Origin: Bugulina stolonifera
Lineage: Eukaryota; Bryozoa; Gymnolaemata; Cheilostomatida; Bugulidae
Length of the DNA: 64,000 bases
NCBI GenBank assembly: GCA_935421135.1
Contig: OW285187.1
Location: 8,990,001-9,054,000 of the forward strand
Direction: 5' to 3'
A model generated the notes under the pieces. The model searched no databases, was not told the origin of the DNA, and saw only the letters and a program-made list of their open reading frames with translations. Below are positions 32,801 through 44,179 of the stretch, one piece after another. How positions within the stretch are numbered: the first letter of the stretch is position 1; the number at the start of each line of letters is the position of its first letter. A program made the translations under genes and the position numbers.

Positions 32801-35332
32801 GTCCTATGCCTGGGAAGAGATCAATGGTAGCCGACACATTTTCAATGATGTTAGAAGCTTTGTCAATATCTTGGGAGACCAGAGGAGTGTCTTTGGCTGT
32901 ATGCGCTAACAAGGAAGATAACTCCTCCAAATCCTCCTCCGTATCTATTTCCTGTCAGATGCGTAATAATTACATGTGCTATCATAGAAATATATCTGTC
33001 TGCTATGTGGTAATTGATAAGCTAGAGCAATGTGATCTAATATTTTATTACAATGTATGCAAATTATGACAATTTATCAAATTTTCACTTTTAAACAAAT
33101 TGCCAAACTTTCCGGTGCAATTTAACTAATGAACTATCTGAACTATATTTTTGCACCACACTTCAACCTCCGAGCCAGGCGCAACCAGAGATTTCTCCAG
33201 TTGTGCCCAGCATGTTGATTGCCTCTGAAAATGGCACAGAGCAAGAGTTACCAGGATTCCGTATGCTGGCGCGAGTCATCTCCTGTAGCTGTGTAAAGAT
33301 ATTAACAGTGTAGAGGTTCAAGTTTAGAAGTGGGTTCACTCCATGCACCCTACAGCAGAATGGCAATTAAACTAACCTTATGTGAGAGGTCCTCCAAAGA
33401 TGGAGTGGGACAGTTGCTGAAATCAATATTCTGCCAGACACCGTTCTCACCACACTTCCTGCTGAGACCAGCTGGTGGTATCGACGTGTCTCCTGGACAT
33501 TCCATAAACTTCACGATGCCAACAGAAGTGTCCGGCCATGATATGATGTAACGGTCAGTCGTGTTGCCCGCAGGACAGTATCCTAGAGCTGTAACAACAA
33601 CCATAGCATGAAAAACTCAAATAAAATAACCCAGTATCACATGTGGTAGGTGATTTTTCTATAGGCACATCGATCCGTTGCCATGGTTATAACTTATAAG
33701 GTGATCTACAGTAGATATGCAACCTGCCAACCTGAATTATAACGATCGCTTAGAATACATACGTAAATTATCTATTTCAAAACTAAATATTTATCCTATA
33801 ATACATGATCTAGCAGATTTCAGTCCAATAAAATGTAAACAATAGATATTTTCACCCACACAGTTATTGTATCGCACACTTGTAAAGAGAAATCAGGAAA
33901 TTTTATTACATAAATCAAATAGCAGCAGGCGAATGAGTCATGTTCATGCACAAAGCAAGGGACTAATTCAAACACTCTTCTGTTCATTGTAAAACATATG
34001 ATGACCCACAAGCATTATAACTGCTCCCAGGCAATAGCACACATTCGAGGAGGTGTAACTTAATTATTAGAATCAGATTGCAAACTATGGATAAAAACAT
34101 AAAACAATGACAATGATTTACAAATTGCATGCACAATCCAAACCAAGTATACGCTGCCAGAGTCCACCTCAAATTATGCTTTCGACAAATTTTCATGGAA
34201 TTATCCCACAGAAATGGGGACAGCAGTGGCCCAGAGCTCTGGACTTTCATGTGGGAAATTCAGGATCAATTCCTATAAAGGTCATTGGCTGTGTTAGAAG
34301 GAGCATCCAGACAAAAAATACTCTTGTGCCACTTAGTCATGTCGAAAACAGCATAGTGTAGACCAGCCTCTACCCCAAATTAGAGAATAAAACTGATCTC
34401 TTATCCAAGATTGACAATGGGAAGCAAAATTGGTAAGCATCCCACAGAAAGAACTCTATTGTAACACATTTCAAGTGATGAATATTTTAGGAACATGATA
34501 CTGGGATGGACCCTGGCAGCCATAATAGTGTTTTGTTAGAAGCTAAAGCAGCACTCACATGTGTTAGAAACCATTGAAGCTGTTGTTGATGAAGCAGCAG
34601 AAGTCACAGTAGGTGTAGTAGTAGGTGTAACAGTAGTAGTAGTAGGTGTAACAGTAGTAGTAGGTGTAACAGTAGTAGTAGTATGAGTAGCAGTAGTAGT
34701 AGGTGTAACAGTAGTAGTAGTATGAGAAGCAGTAGTAGTAGGTGTATCAGCAGTAGTAGGAGTAGCAGTAGTAGTAGTAGTAGTAGTAGTAGTAGCAGTA
34801 GTAGTAGCAGTAGTAGTAGGAATAGTAGTAGTGGTATGAGTAGCAGTAGTAGTAGGAGTAACAGTAGAAGTCGGAGTAGGCATAGTAGGAGGAGTTATGG
34901 TAGTAGGAGTAACAGTAGTAGTTGGTCTAATAGTAGTAGTTGGAGTAACAGTAGAAGTTGGAGTAACAGTAGTAGGAATGGGCGTAGTAGTAGAAGTAGG
35001 CATAGTAGTTGGAATAACAGTAGTAGGATGAGTAATAGCAGTAGGAGTAACAATTGTGGTAGTGACAGTAGTGGTGGTAGGAATCACAGTAGTGGTGGTG
35101 GTAGGAACCACAGTAGTAATTGGAGTAACAGTTGTAGTTGGAGTAACAGTAGTAGTTGGAGTAATAGTAGGAGTTGGAGTAACAGTAGTAGTTGGAGTAA
35201 CAGTAGTAGTTGGAGTAACAGTAGGAGTTGGAGTAACAGTAGTAGTTGGAGTAACAGTAATAGTTGGAGTAACAGTAGGAGTTGGAGTAACAGTAGGAGT
35301 TGGAGTAACAGTAGTAGTTGGAGTAGTAGTAG

Positions 35333-35392
<60 letters not shown>

Positions 35393-38300
35393 GAGTGGCA
35401 GTAGTGGTGGGAGTGACAGTAGTAGTTGAAGTAGCAGCAGTCATGGTAAATGTTGGGGTTACTGTTGAAGATGGTGTTGCCAGAAAATCCACAATAGCTG
35501 CAATGTGAGTTAACATATAGTTTGTGTGAATGGAGGAGAAAGCAGATTGGGTGGTAGGTATAGTAGTACTTGTTGCTTTTGGTTCCGTCAGAGGTGCTGT
35601 CGTAGTTGTCATGGCATCTTCAGTAGAATCCAGTCCAGCCTCTTGGCCAGGAGAAGCCTCCTGAGCACCAGTAACACTCACAACTCCAGTAGTGGTTGGA
35701 GTAGTGATACCTTCACCACCAGTCGTAGCATCCAATATGGTAGCACACTCGGGTGGAAGTGTCCGGCCAGCGACCAACGTTTCTTCCCAGAGTCCATCAA
35801 CGCATCTCCAGTTAGAGCATGATTCTGTTTTAGTGGAACCCTCTAGACAACTCAATGCTAGAGTAGGTTGAAGAGAAGGTAGGGTCATGGTGGCAGTTCT
35901 CGGGGTATCTTCCCTAGAAGCTGGTTAATAGCAAGAGAAATCACACTAAGCACCCAACATTTCACAGCTGAGGTTATTCCAGAAACAATATTAATGCAGG
36001 TTAGGTGAGGGACATAGTCACCAACACATTCCCAAGCAAACAAATTCTTTTTTAACATAATATGTTGCTATTTCTCAAACAGACAGTTCAATCTAAATTA
36101 AATCATAGAAAGAGCCCGCATGCATCTATATAATTCACTGTAGGAAATAATATAGTTACTTTAATTCCTTTAGTTGAACATGCAAAATTTTCAAATACAA
36201 TTTTATTAGTATGCTTGCATTATTAAACCACCTGCAAAATGCTATCCTAGATTACATGTACATTGTAACTATGTACATGTAGGCCTACATTATTGTTTTT
36301 GTCTTGATTTCATCCTTTTCAGGCTCCAAGAGCATTCAGCACAGGAATGAGTAATAAATAATCCTCCTACATCAAACCACTGAATTTATCCGCAGCTTCT
36401 TAGTGTTTATTTGTGGGATTCAACCACCACCAAACTAGTAATATGATAGCATTATTAATGTTTTTTCTCATGTGCAATAACCACTCTAATTTCCAACTTG
36501 TAACTACTAATTTATCTACAAGGTACTCCACTATACAGTAGAGAATGTAACAAGATGTGTCAAACCTTGTGGCCAAGTTAATATCTTATTCTATGGAAGT
36601 AAGCACAGTTCAGCTAGTGCATCAAAATTTAGTACATTTTAGTATATTAATACTTGCCTTGAATTATAGGGGCAATGTAGCACCAACAACTATCTATGTA
36701 ACATTTTATGTCTTGTCCTGTAAACTATGTACAGTGTAGTGCTATGTTAATTTACCTCTAGCTATTAGACTGAAATTACAGTCAAAATAACTAATAAGAC
36801 GCAAGTACTACTCAGTACTCTCCACACCAAGCAGTCTATCTGTACCATAAATTTTTATATTGTTATAAAAGAGCAAAGACTAAGTGGCTTTTGTTTGTAA
36901 ACTTTGGAGAAAAAACACCATAGCCTGGGCACCAGACCTTCTAATCAGACTAGTTTATATGTGAAGCAGCGAACCAGCATAGCCTGAGGGTTAAACAATG
37001 GCTGTATGTTATTCTCTAGCACTTGTTTCAAAGCAGTAAAAATAAGAAACTATTAATTAATATTATGGAGGTTCCGAGGCAAGTGAAATATTTTTAGGTG
37101 TACACTAACAGAATATACTGGTATTATATTGGTACATAATCACATCTGGCGCTTCATCTCATAGCAAGAGGAATGAAGACAATTTCATGCTGGGATTTAG
37201 CCTACAGCATTGTAATTTATATGTAGCAGTGAATATCTACCAAATCAAGTTCATGTTACTCTCTCAACATTGTAAACGACTGGGACCACGTATTATTACA
37301 TTATATATCATCATTCTGTAGTTTGTGAAGAAACTTGTATAATAGGTTGCCTATAAGCACAAGTGTTTTTGTAACATTATGGCAGGAACACAGGGTATGA
37401 CTGGACTAGGGAGTTACACAGGTGGCATGCAAAAAGCTTAGCCTTACCTTGAGTGGTTACAGCAGCTAAAATGTTAAATTTCAATTTCAGTTTACAATTT
37501 TTTACATGATCAACCTTTTACAATCAGCTTTCTACCATTTCAATGATTTACAAATCTAATACCAATAATTCTATCCCAACTAATAAAATTACGGAGATGT
37601 CGTATTACAGCTTGGTTACACAAGAGGCCGAGTGTTCTTTTTTGGTCTTCGGAACCTCGTTCTATAGCAAATCAGTGCGCTGTTAGTTCATCTATGCAAA
37701 GGCCAACAGTCTCTAGAATCATAGAGCGATGTTGTTACTGGCAATATTAGATACATCAACTCCAATTACATAATTTATGAGAAATCAGCTTTGGTCATTG
37801 ACTAAATATTAATATTAAGGCCACTAGTGGACTGGTACTATGCATTGCCTATAGAGCCGTGCCAACGAACAACGAAGCTCACGGCCTCTTGTGTACATGA
37901 GCCTTTACAATCACAATTAGCTTAGTCTAAGGATCTCCTCTTATACTCAATATATACTTGGTGAGAAGTTGTTTGGTTGCCTGTCCTTAAATCCAATGTA
38001 GTAATATAATGCTATAATACTGTAATATATTTAATTCCACCCAGAAGTTATTACTGGGACTAGCGCCAAGTAACTTACGTTCTGTGCACCTGTGTCGAAA
38101 GATTAGCTGGCTGGACATAGTGTCCTGGACGTCACAAGTGTTCTCCACTCCTAGGCCAAACATACTGTCTGTGACGGTGAATGAGCAAGTATATACTCCA
38201 TCACAGCTGAATAAATGCAAATATACACATAATTATAATAGCAACTTTATTATATTAATTTAATAATAGTATAACTTGGGCCTAGGAGGGTCACTGACAT

Positions 38301-40167
38301 AACAAAAACTTAGGATTGTTTAGATCACCATCATGTAGTGACTGTAGATTTGGAAATCATATATTTGTTTCATAGTCTAAGACAGTTTGATTATACAACT
38401 TGGCAGTAGGTCAGCTGTTAGTAAAACCCTTGCTTGATGTAATATCCCTACATGTATAAACATTTATAATGCAAGGCATACTATAACCAGTACAACTGGA
38501 TGACTACATGTAGCCTACAGCCTAAGATTACAGAATGCTATAACAGTTTCGGCATGACAAAGAACTTACCGATTGCTTAGGACATTATAACTATCCTGTT
38601 GAGTGACATAACATTTGGGGTCAGTAGATGTGATATCTTCAGTATCCAAGCACATGTTACCAGCTATAAGGGGTCCATAGCTTACAGACCCAGGCTCTAT
38701 CTGGACTACTTGTCCATCTGAGCAGCTCAATGTCACCAACTGAGTCTCGCACTTGGCGTACGGTTCATACCCAGAATCCTCTGCGAATCAAATATACAGC
38801 AATATCAGCATAATGTATCATTTTGCATAATACTATGTACCCAGGTTCTCAAAAAGTTCTGGTTGAGATTAACAAAACATTTCATAATGACACAATGTCA
38901 CAATGTCCACAATCAAAGTAATGTGAACCCAATTCCGCAGTTCATTAGTAACATGATTTATGGGAAAGATTCTATACCTTGGCAAAAAGAAATGGGGCAG
39001 ATGCGTTGCAGGGTATAGGTGGACCTTTATATTGTTAACAGATTAATCCTAAATCCTACTTGAAGTGTCTAAACTAAATTGACCAGAACTCCCTAAAGTA
39101 AAATACTGAAACAAAACTCTCTATTATAGATATACATGTAGATAGAAATTGAGGAGTCACTTGATTTTTTTAACAGCCATGTTATCTTTTAGTTTTCCCA
39201 GCAGAGCAAGGAAGTCACTACTAACTGCTTTTTGCTCATCATAACTGAAGTAGCAGACAAAGTGTGACAGCTTCATAGATTTATATTATTTTAGCAAACA
39301 AAAATCAAAATAGAGGACAACCTTTTATAGAGTCAATGTATCACATAGTCCTCCAGTACATACATGTAAGTGGTAAGTAAATTAGAAAAATTGTTTGAAT
39401 AACCTGTGAGAATTTTGGGAATAATAGAAGCCACTCAGTCAAGGACATTCAATAAGATTTTACACAACAGCAATAAGCCATTTTTTAGAATAAAAATGGT
39501 TACAATTCAGCATTACTGCAAAGACTTCACACACTCGTCTTCGTAGTGATGACAAATTGACAGTCCAACCTGTTCTGTTGTTCAACTCGGAATTGTACAT
39601 CTTCTGGAATTTCTAACTTAGCAGCACTATCAATTTTCCATTGTAATTTAGGTAAAAGTTGGTGAAGATGATATTTTTTATTGATATTCTAGCAAGTCAT
39701 ACGTGTATGACTAGTTTTTGCAGGCTCTTTATAATTCACTGAAACCTAATTAGCATGATGTCTACTTATACCTGCCCCATTATTTAATGTACATGATACA
39801 GCACATCATAACATTTAACAGACCAGCTGAGCTTCATAAAACAAAAGCAGAACACAGTCATACAGACTGGAGTACCTTCAGATGGAGGAGTGCCACATTT
39901 GTGTGTTTTGTTAAAAAGTCAAAAGCGATGCATAATGTAAAAACTTACTAAGTAGTAGGCTTCATAAATTCTGACAAAGTAGAAAAATAAGTAGGCCCTA
40001 CTACTCAAAGCCCTAATGAAGGGTTTTGGTATAACTTAGCTGCCATCACATCAAACAGAACAGTTTATTCAGTACATTTACTAACCAGAGGCACTGTAGT
40101 GAAGGTTTGACAGCACAACAGCTGCCAAGAGGAATGTGGTGGCTGCGTATTGAAACACTGTCATCAT
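23888..40167 (-). CDS. ADGRL: Latrophilin-type adhesion G-protein-coupled receptor, complete
   Basis: Nineteen phase-consistent exons encode about 1351 residues: 40086-40167, 38570-38780, 38079-38206, 34559-35920, 33377-33588, 33168-33288, 32775-32944, 30140-30302, 28998-29120, 28580-28814, 28000-28218, 27551-27659, 26847-27067, 26231-26297, 25871-25974, 25428-25611, 24971-25090, 24519-24681, 23888-23949. In order: signal peptide (1-27); SUEL/Gal-lectin domain (28-140); Thr/Pro stalk (to about 594); HRM domain (595-665, [10 protein letters not shown]); GAIN domain; GPS with CVFW, KWSTEGC and CQCDHLTNF; cleavage expected at Leu960-Thr961; seven helices (about 985-1235); cytoplasmic tail ending LVPTFC. 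The helices carry the latrophilin signatures [27 protein letters not shown] and [13 protein letters not shown]. The SUEL-HRM-GAIN-7TM order defines the family. No olfactomedin domain is seen, as in invertebrate members. It should be a cell-surface adhesion receptor. Confidence 0.95.
30621..31821. mobile_element. hAT-type DNA transposon, non-autonomous, in latrophilin intron
   Basis: Both ends begin with the inverted repeat CAGGGATGCCCAAA and are flanked by a perfect 8-bp direct repeat, GACTAGAG, at 30613-30620 and 31822-31829. Eight-bp duplications and CAGGG-type ends are typical of the hAT superfamily. Subterminal GGGACA motifs are frequent near both ends. The 1.2 kb interior has no intact transposase frame. 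It lies in the 5' donor side of the intron between the exons at 32775 and 30302. Confidence 0.92.
34606..35430 (-). repeat. Trinucleotide-based minisatellite encoding the Thr/Pro stalk
   Basis: About 0.8 kb of imperfect AGT/AGG/TGG triplets on the plus strand reads as ACT/ACC/CCA on the coding strand, giving [16 protein letters not shown] units plus a run of about 20 threonines near 35330-35395. It lies wholly in one 1362-nt exon of the latrophilin gene. It should be an extended, densely O-glycosylated mucin-like stalk, and its length is likely polymorphic. Confidence 0.92.
37448..37465 (-). other. Candidate 18-nt microexon of the latrophilin gene
   Basis: On the coding strand this stretch is preceded by a T-rich tract and ttttag and followed by gtaagg. 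Its length is a multiple of three, and its phase fits between the exons at 38079 and 35920. It would add six residues (about AVTTQ) between the lectin domain and the stalk. It is optional: the two flanking exons also join in frame without it. Confidence 0.35.
37619..37893. mobile_element. Short TIR element flanked by TA
   Basis: The ends CACAAGAGGCCG and CGGCCTCTTGTG are perfect inverted repeats, with weaker similarity inward, and both are flanked by TA. That fits a 275-bp Tc1/mariner-like MITE in the intron downstream of the SUEL exons. No coding sequence is inside. Confidence 0.65.
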
Positions 40168-41316
40168 TTTATAGCTTCAGTAGCTACCTGTAATTGAACA
40201 AGATAATTGAAATGTTACAGCAAAACCTACTGACCTGATGTTATGAGCAAAACAACGTTTTGAAAGATAATTAATTGCTATTATAATTTAGAAAGAATCC
40301 CTGTATGCAATAATGAGTGTCAAATGATTGGCAAATATTATGTTTATGTGTGGCTAGTGAGAGAAAATATGCATTGTTATCAGAAGAAATAGGCCTACGT
40401 AGCCTTATTATGATCACTGCAATGGGCAATAGAATGCAGATTAGGTTACATACATGTATAAGTACATGCTTATGATCTACCCAGGTAAAAGGTAGTGGAT
40501 GAGAGACCCTTGCAGGCTCGGCTATTACATTATTATTATACCTACACAACTTTGCTGGAAAATACAGCCATACATCAATTGCTACAATGTATATACGTGC
40601 ACATGCACCCCACAGTGGTGTTTTCAGACAGATAGCCTGCTTGTCAAGTCCCTTCTATTCTTCTATTCTGAGAATTGCAGTTTTGAGACCAAATGTACCC
40701 TATCTGAATTTCCCACCACCGGCAGCACCTCTCGGAAGTGCTGAACCCTTTTTATCAGGGAAGTTGACTGGTATGAGGCACATGTAAGCAGTGTTAGAAG
40801 TGGAACAAATGAGGTGGATACACTGCATCTGTAATTTCAGGGTAATGCTCATAACATAAATGGGCACAAGTTTACAGTTTACTTCACGCACCCTTGTGTA
40901 ATTTCACTTCTAGCACTGTTTGTAAACATTAAATAGATGACTTGTATGATCAAAATTACAGATAGGTGAGAGTAATAACCGAAGATTCACGATTACATCT
41001 TCATACAAACAGTAAAAGATTCAGAACTGACCATTTCACAACTATTGTTAAATTACAATGTCAATGTGCTAATTTTACAAATAAAATGTTAGTATATACT
41101 ACATATACAATTGAAATTACTATTACTATATTAATAAGTCTATTTATGATAACGATATTAATAAAAGTTACTGTAGTATTGTATATAAATACTATGTTCT
41201 TGTCATCTTATTAGTTATACTAACTTAAACTATATAATGCACATAATAGTATTATAGGCCTATATCAGCTACAATCCCAATTATGTTATTATAATTATTT
41301 TAAAAAATAATTTAAT

Positions 41317-41635
41317 CAGTGGTCAAAGTCTAAGAAAAGAGATGGGGGGTCTCTAGGGTAGCAGACCTAGTCACGCGGGGAGGGTCCGGGAGGGGCGCCT
41401 GAGTGCTCTCCCGGAAATTGGAAACTTTATCAAAATTAGACACCAAAATGGTGCAAAATCCAAGAACTTCAGGTTAAAATATGGTCCAAGACCTTACAGT
41501 AAAATATGGTCCAATTAGTATCATTATTATAATAATAGTAATCTGTAGGGGGGTCTATCAGTCTGAGGGGCCCCCTGAAATTTATAGAGAGACTACGTCC
41601 CCCACGACCCCCCCCCCCCCCAACTTTGACCACTG
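41317..41635. mobile_element. hAT-like MITE, 319 bp
   Basis: The ends are CAGTGGTCAAAGT and its reverse complement ACTTTGACCACTG. A perfect 8-bp duplication, AATTTAAT, flanks the element at 41309-41316 and 41636-41643. The interior is oddly GC-rich for this window, with ggggggtctctaggg, a run of about 14 C near 41610-41621, and twin tatggtcca motifs. CAGTGGT ends with 8-bp duplications fit the hAT group. Confidence 0.9.
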
Positions 41636-42041
41636 AATTTAATAAATACTACCACATTGTATAAAATATATAAAATAATATTAGACTTTACTTGTATATT
41701 AGGCTACAAGTGTATAAAATAATACTTACTGATGTACCAAGGCAGACTCACGCTTTGTTATCTAGTATAAATGTTATTAATGCTGTTCAGATAAAATATT
41801 TGGAAATCAAAAGAAATAGTAATTTTAGTTTAGTAAAACTTCACTTATTTTATTTTAAAAAATTCTTCTTCTCCTGAGATCTTTTCTTTCCACAGAGAAT
41901 GTTCTTTATTTGAAATCAAGAACAGTAAAATGTCGGCTAATATTCAAAAATTATCAAGTACCATAATAGGACACTTGTAGCACCCAGCAATGCCACAAGC
42001 TACAAAGTCAAGTGAGAAAGTTTTTGAAGGCTGCTTACTAC

Positions 42042-43967
42042 CAGAGCCATTGAGTAGAGAGTTATGCTTTCCTATAGGCCATATATTAGACACCGCATAG
42101 TTCTAAACAAACAGGCCACGCCCACATTTGGTCAAGCTTATTCATATATATTACAATGTAATGGCCATGTGCTGATTTTGTAAGCTTGTGCTAATTCACA
42201 TTTTTAAGGGCTTTTATGACAACTGAGCCACAAATGCCCTTTCTCATAATACAGAGCACCTCTTAGGCTACAACATGATTATTTTACTTTCTCAAAAAAG
42301 TAAATAAAGCTCCACTTACAACTTGTTTAACTTCTGAAATTGACATTGCTTGTTGGTTTCACAAGTGGTGTGTGAAAGCAGGTTTGAGCACATCATTAAC
42401 TGAATGACCTAGGACACCTTTTGTTATTAAAGAACCAGATTATTCAATGTCTTTGTGAATGAGAGTGTGAATCTGATGATTTTCTGACCGGTGGCCCCTA
42501 AACACAACACTTTAACGTGGCTGCCCAATAGCAGAGCCAATTGAGGGGCCACCAAGCTCCTAGTGCTGGATATTGTTATAGTTTGATATGGCACAGAGAT
42601 AAAACTTTCTTTGGGACAAAAACCTCTAATTAATTGACTGGACTCGAACCCACGTCCTTTCAGGTAACTTGCGTTATTGCTGCAAGATGCCCTAGTTCTC
42701 TTTCACTATGCAACAAATGCAAATGTCATTGTGCAAACAATAGTTTATGTTTTTAGAAGTGATAGAACACATGTATTAAAATTCTCTTGTTATATCATTC
42801 TGTGTACTGTTTCCATCACACCAGAAATTACTCTGCAAAGCAAGCATTCAGGAACTGACAAGTGCAGTCTTGAAGAATAAAAACCATCTACATATTTACA
42901 TGTACAATTATGTAATTACTAATTAATAAAATACTCAAAAAGCAAGTTTGAAGGCTATGATGCGCTTCGGGAAAGTTATCATTGCTAAAATATATAAGAC
43001 TGTCTACCAATTAGATTCTGTAACACTTTGTTGGCACTAGGGCTCTCTACGGCCACAACTGTCAGAATACATTGCAGGGGCAAATACATGCTTGCTTATG
43101 AACATTATACAGCCTATAGATTTATTGCATCCATGGAATCATCTCTGGGCCCAGGAATGTTGTGAAAAAGCACAAATAAAGCAGCAACCAAGAAGAGATG
43201 TACCACTTAGTTCTGTACATATTGCGTGTATATTGTGTGTATATAAGGGGAAATTATGCTGAATGTTGTGTGTATAATTATTGTGTGTATATAAGAGAAG
43301 ATTATGCTGAATTACACGGAAGATAGAGATGGAAAGTGGTATCCTAAGTTTCTCAAACCCTGAAAATGAGTAAATGCAGATAACTTAGCAAATGACATCT
43401 ACATTAAGTCATGTTACTTTTCCTTGCTGTCTTGTAATGTTGGCATGTGTACATTATATGAATTAGTTTATGAAATTGTACAAGTAGGCTATCATTTTCA
43501 AAAATAATGCTGGCTGCACAACGTGACTTGTGTATTATTCAAGTTTGTAAGTAAGATCAAAATATGTTAGTCATAAATAATGGCACATTGGCACCCAAGT
43601 CATTAGTTTTATTATCACAGCTGGTAAAAACATTTTCTGTGGTCACAATACTCCTGGCAAAATCCATTCATTGTAAAGTAATTAGTGTTGTCTTTCTCTT
43701 GGCAAATGGAAATCAAAGAAAACTGCCACTAGTGGGTGAGGTGCAGAAATAAACATATTAAAAGTTGTATGGGATAAAAGCCCAGTTTCTAAGCTATCTT
43801 TTGATATATTATTCATCAATATAGCATTATTCCATATCAAATAAGCTGGAAATAAAATTGTCAAGTCAGATTTTCCAATGATAATCAATGAGACCATATG
43901 CCTTTGTTTGGAACTATGCATATCTGTTTCCGGCTCAGTTGTCACAACTCTCTACTCAATGGCTCTG
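42042..43967. mobile_element. hAT-like element, 1.93 kb, non-coding
   Basis: The inverted ends match CAGAGCCATTGAGTAGAGAG over about 20 bp and are flanked by a perfect 8-bp duplication, CTTACTAC, at 42034-42041 and 43968-43975. No transposase frame is visible. A second, internal copy of the end motif (cagagccaattgag) lies near 42533, beside an inverted pair of ggtggccc/ggggccacc blocks. The right end lies about 200 bp from the PPT1 start codon. Confidence 0.87.
42635..42695 (-). repeat. tRNA-like fragment (SINE remnant) inside the hAT-like element
   Basis: On the minus strand the sequence includes a box B-like GGTTCGAGTCC (42640-42650 reversed), with gcaagttacctgaaaggac upstream, resembling the 3' half of a tRNA. 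It does not form a full tRNA, and an A box is only suggested. A tRNA-derived SINE remnant is the best reading. Confidence 0.4.
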
Positions 43968-44049
43968 CTTACTACAAGTTACTTCACCTAATAGCAAGTG
44001 TGTAGTAGACGTATAGCGACCATGTGGACTTCACGTTGCTTTGTATACA

Positions 44050-44056
44050 CACGTGA
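44050..44056 (+). promoter_or_regulatory. E-box (CACGTGA) upstream of PPT1
   Basis: A CACGTGA core lies about 125 bp before the PPT1 start codon. It resembles half of the CLEAR element found at lysosomal genes, but the left flank does not match the palindrome. The support is weak. Confidence 0.3.
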
Positions 44057-44179
44057 TTGTTGATTTAATTTTTAGGACGGCTGTTAGACTAAGAAGAGGT
44101 CGGCATAGTGTCGATAATCTCGCAGCAATAAGCGTCACAAGATCGTACTATGTACTATATCACATGATCGAATTTAGCA

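Larger units (their letters stand above)
40168..44179. other. Divergent intergenic region of latrophilin and PPT1, filled with transposons
   Basis: The two genes point away from each other across 4.0 kb. Two elements with 8-bp target duplications (41317-41635 and 42042-43967) account for over half of it. A likely 5' UTR acceptor of the latrophilin gene (caattacag) lies at about 40188-40196. I see no further gene. Confidence 0.6.

Noticed and set aside
32945..32951. Acceptor at 32952 (gacag) for the exon 32775-32944
   Set aside because: It breaks phase with the previous exon. The next AG, after gaaatag, restores the frame (LGDTEEDL).
33199..33252. A possible 30-nt intron within the exon 33168-33288 of the latrophilin gene
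   Set aside because: Thirty nucleotides is too short for a spliceosomal intron, and the exon is open straight through with matching phases at both ends.
34683..35508. Two plus-strand open frames (Ser-rich 248 residues, Val-rich 150 residues)
   Set aside because: They are antisense readings of the triplet repeat that encodes the latrophilin stalk. They have no splice support and no sequence complexity.
42635..42695. A functional tRNA gene
   Set aside because: Only a box-B-like half is present; acceptor and D arms cannot be formed.
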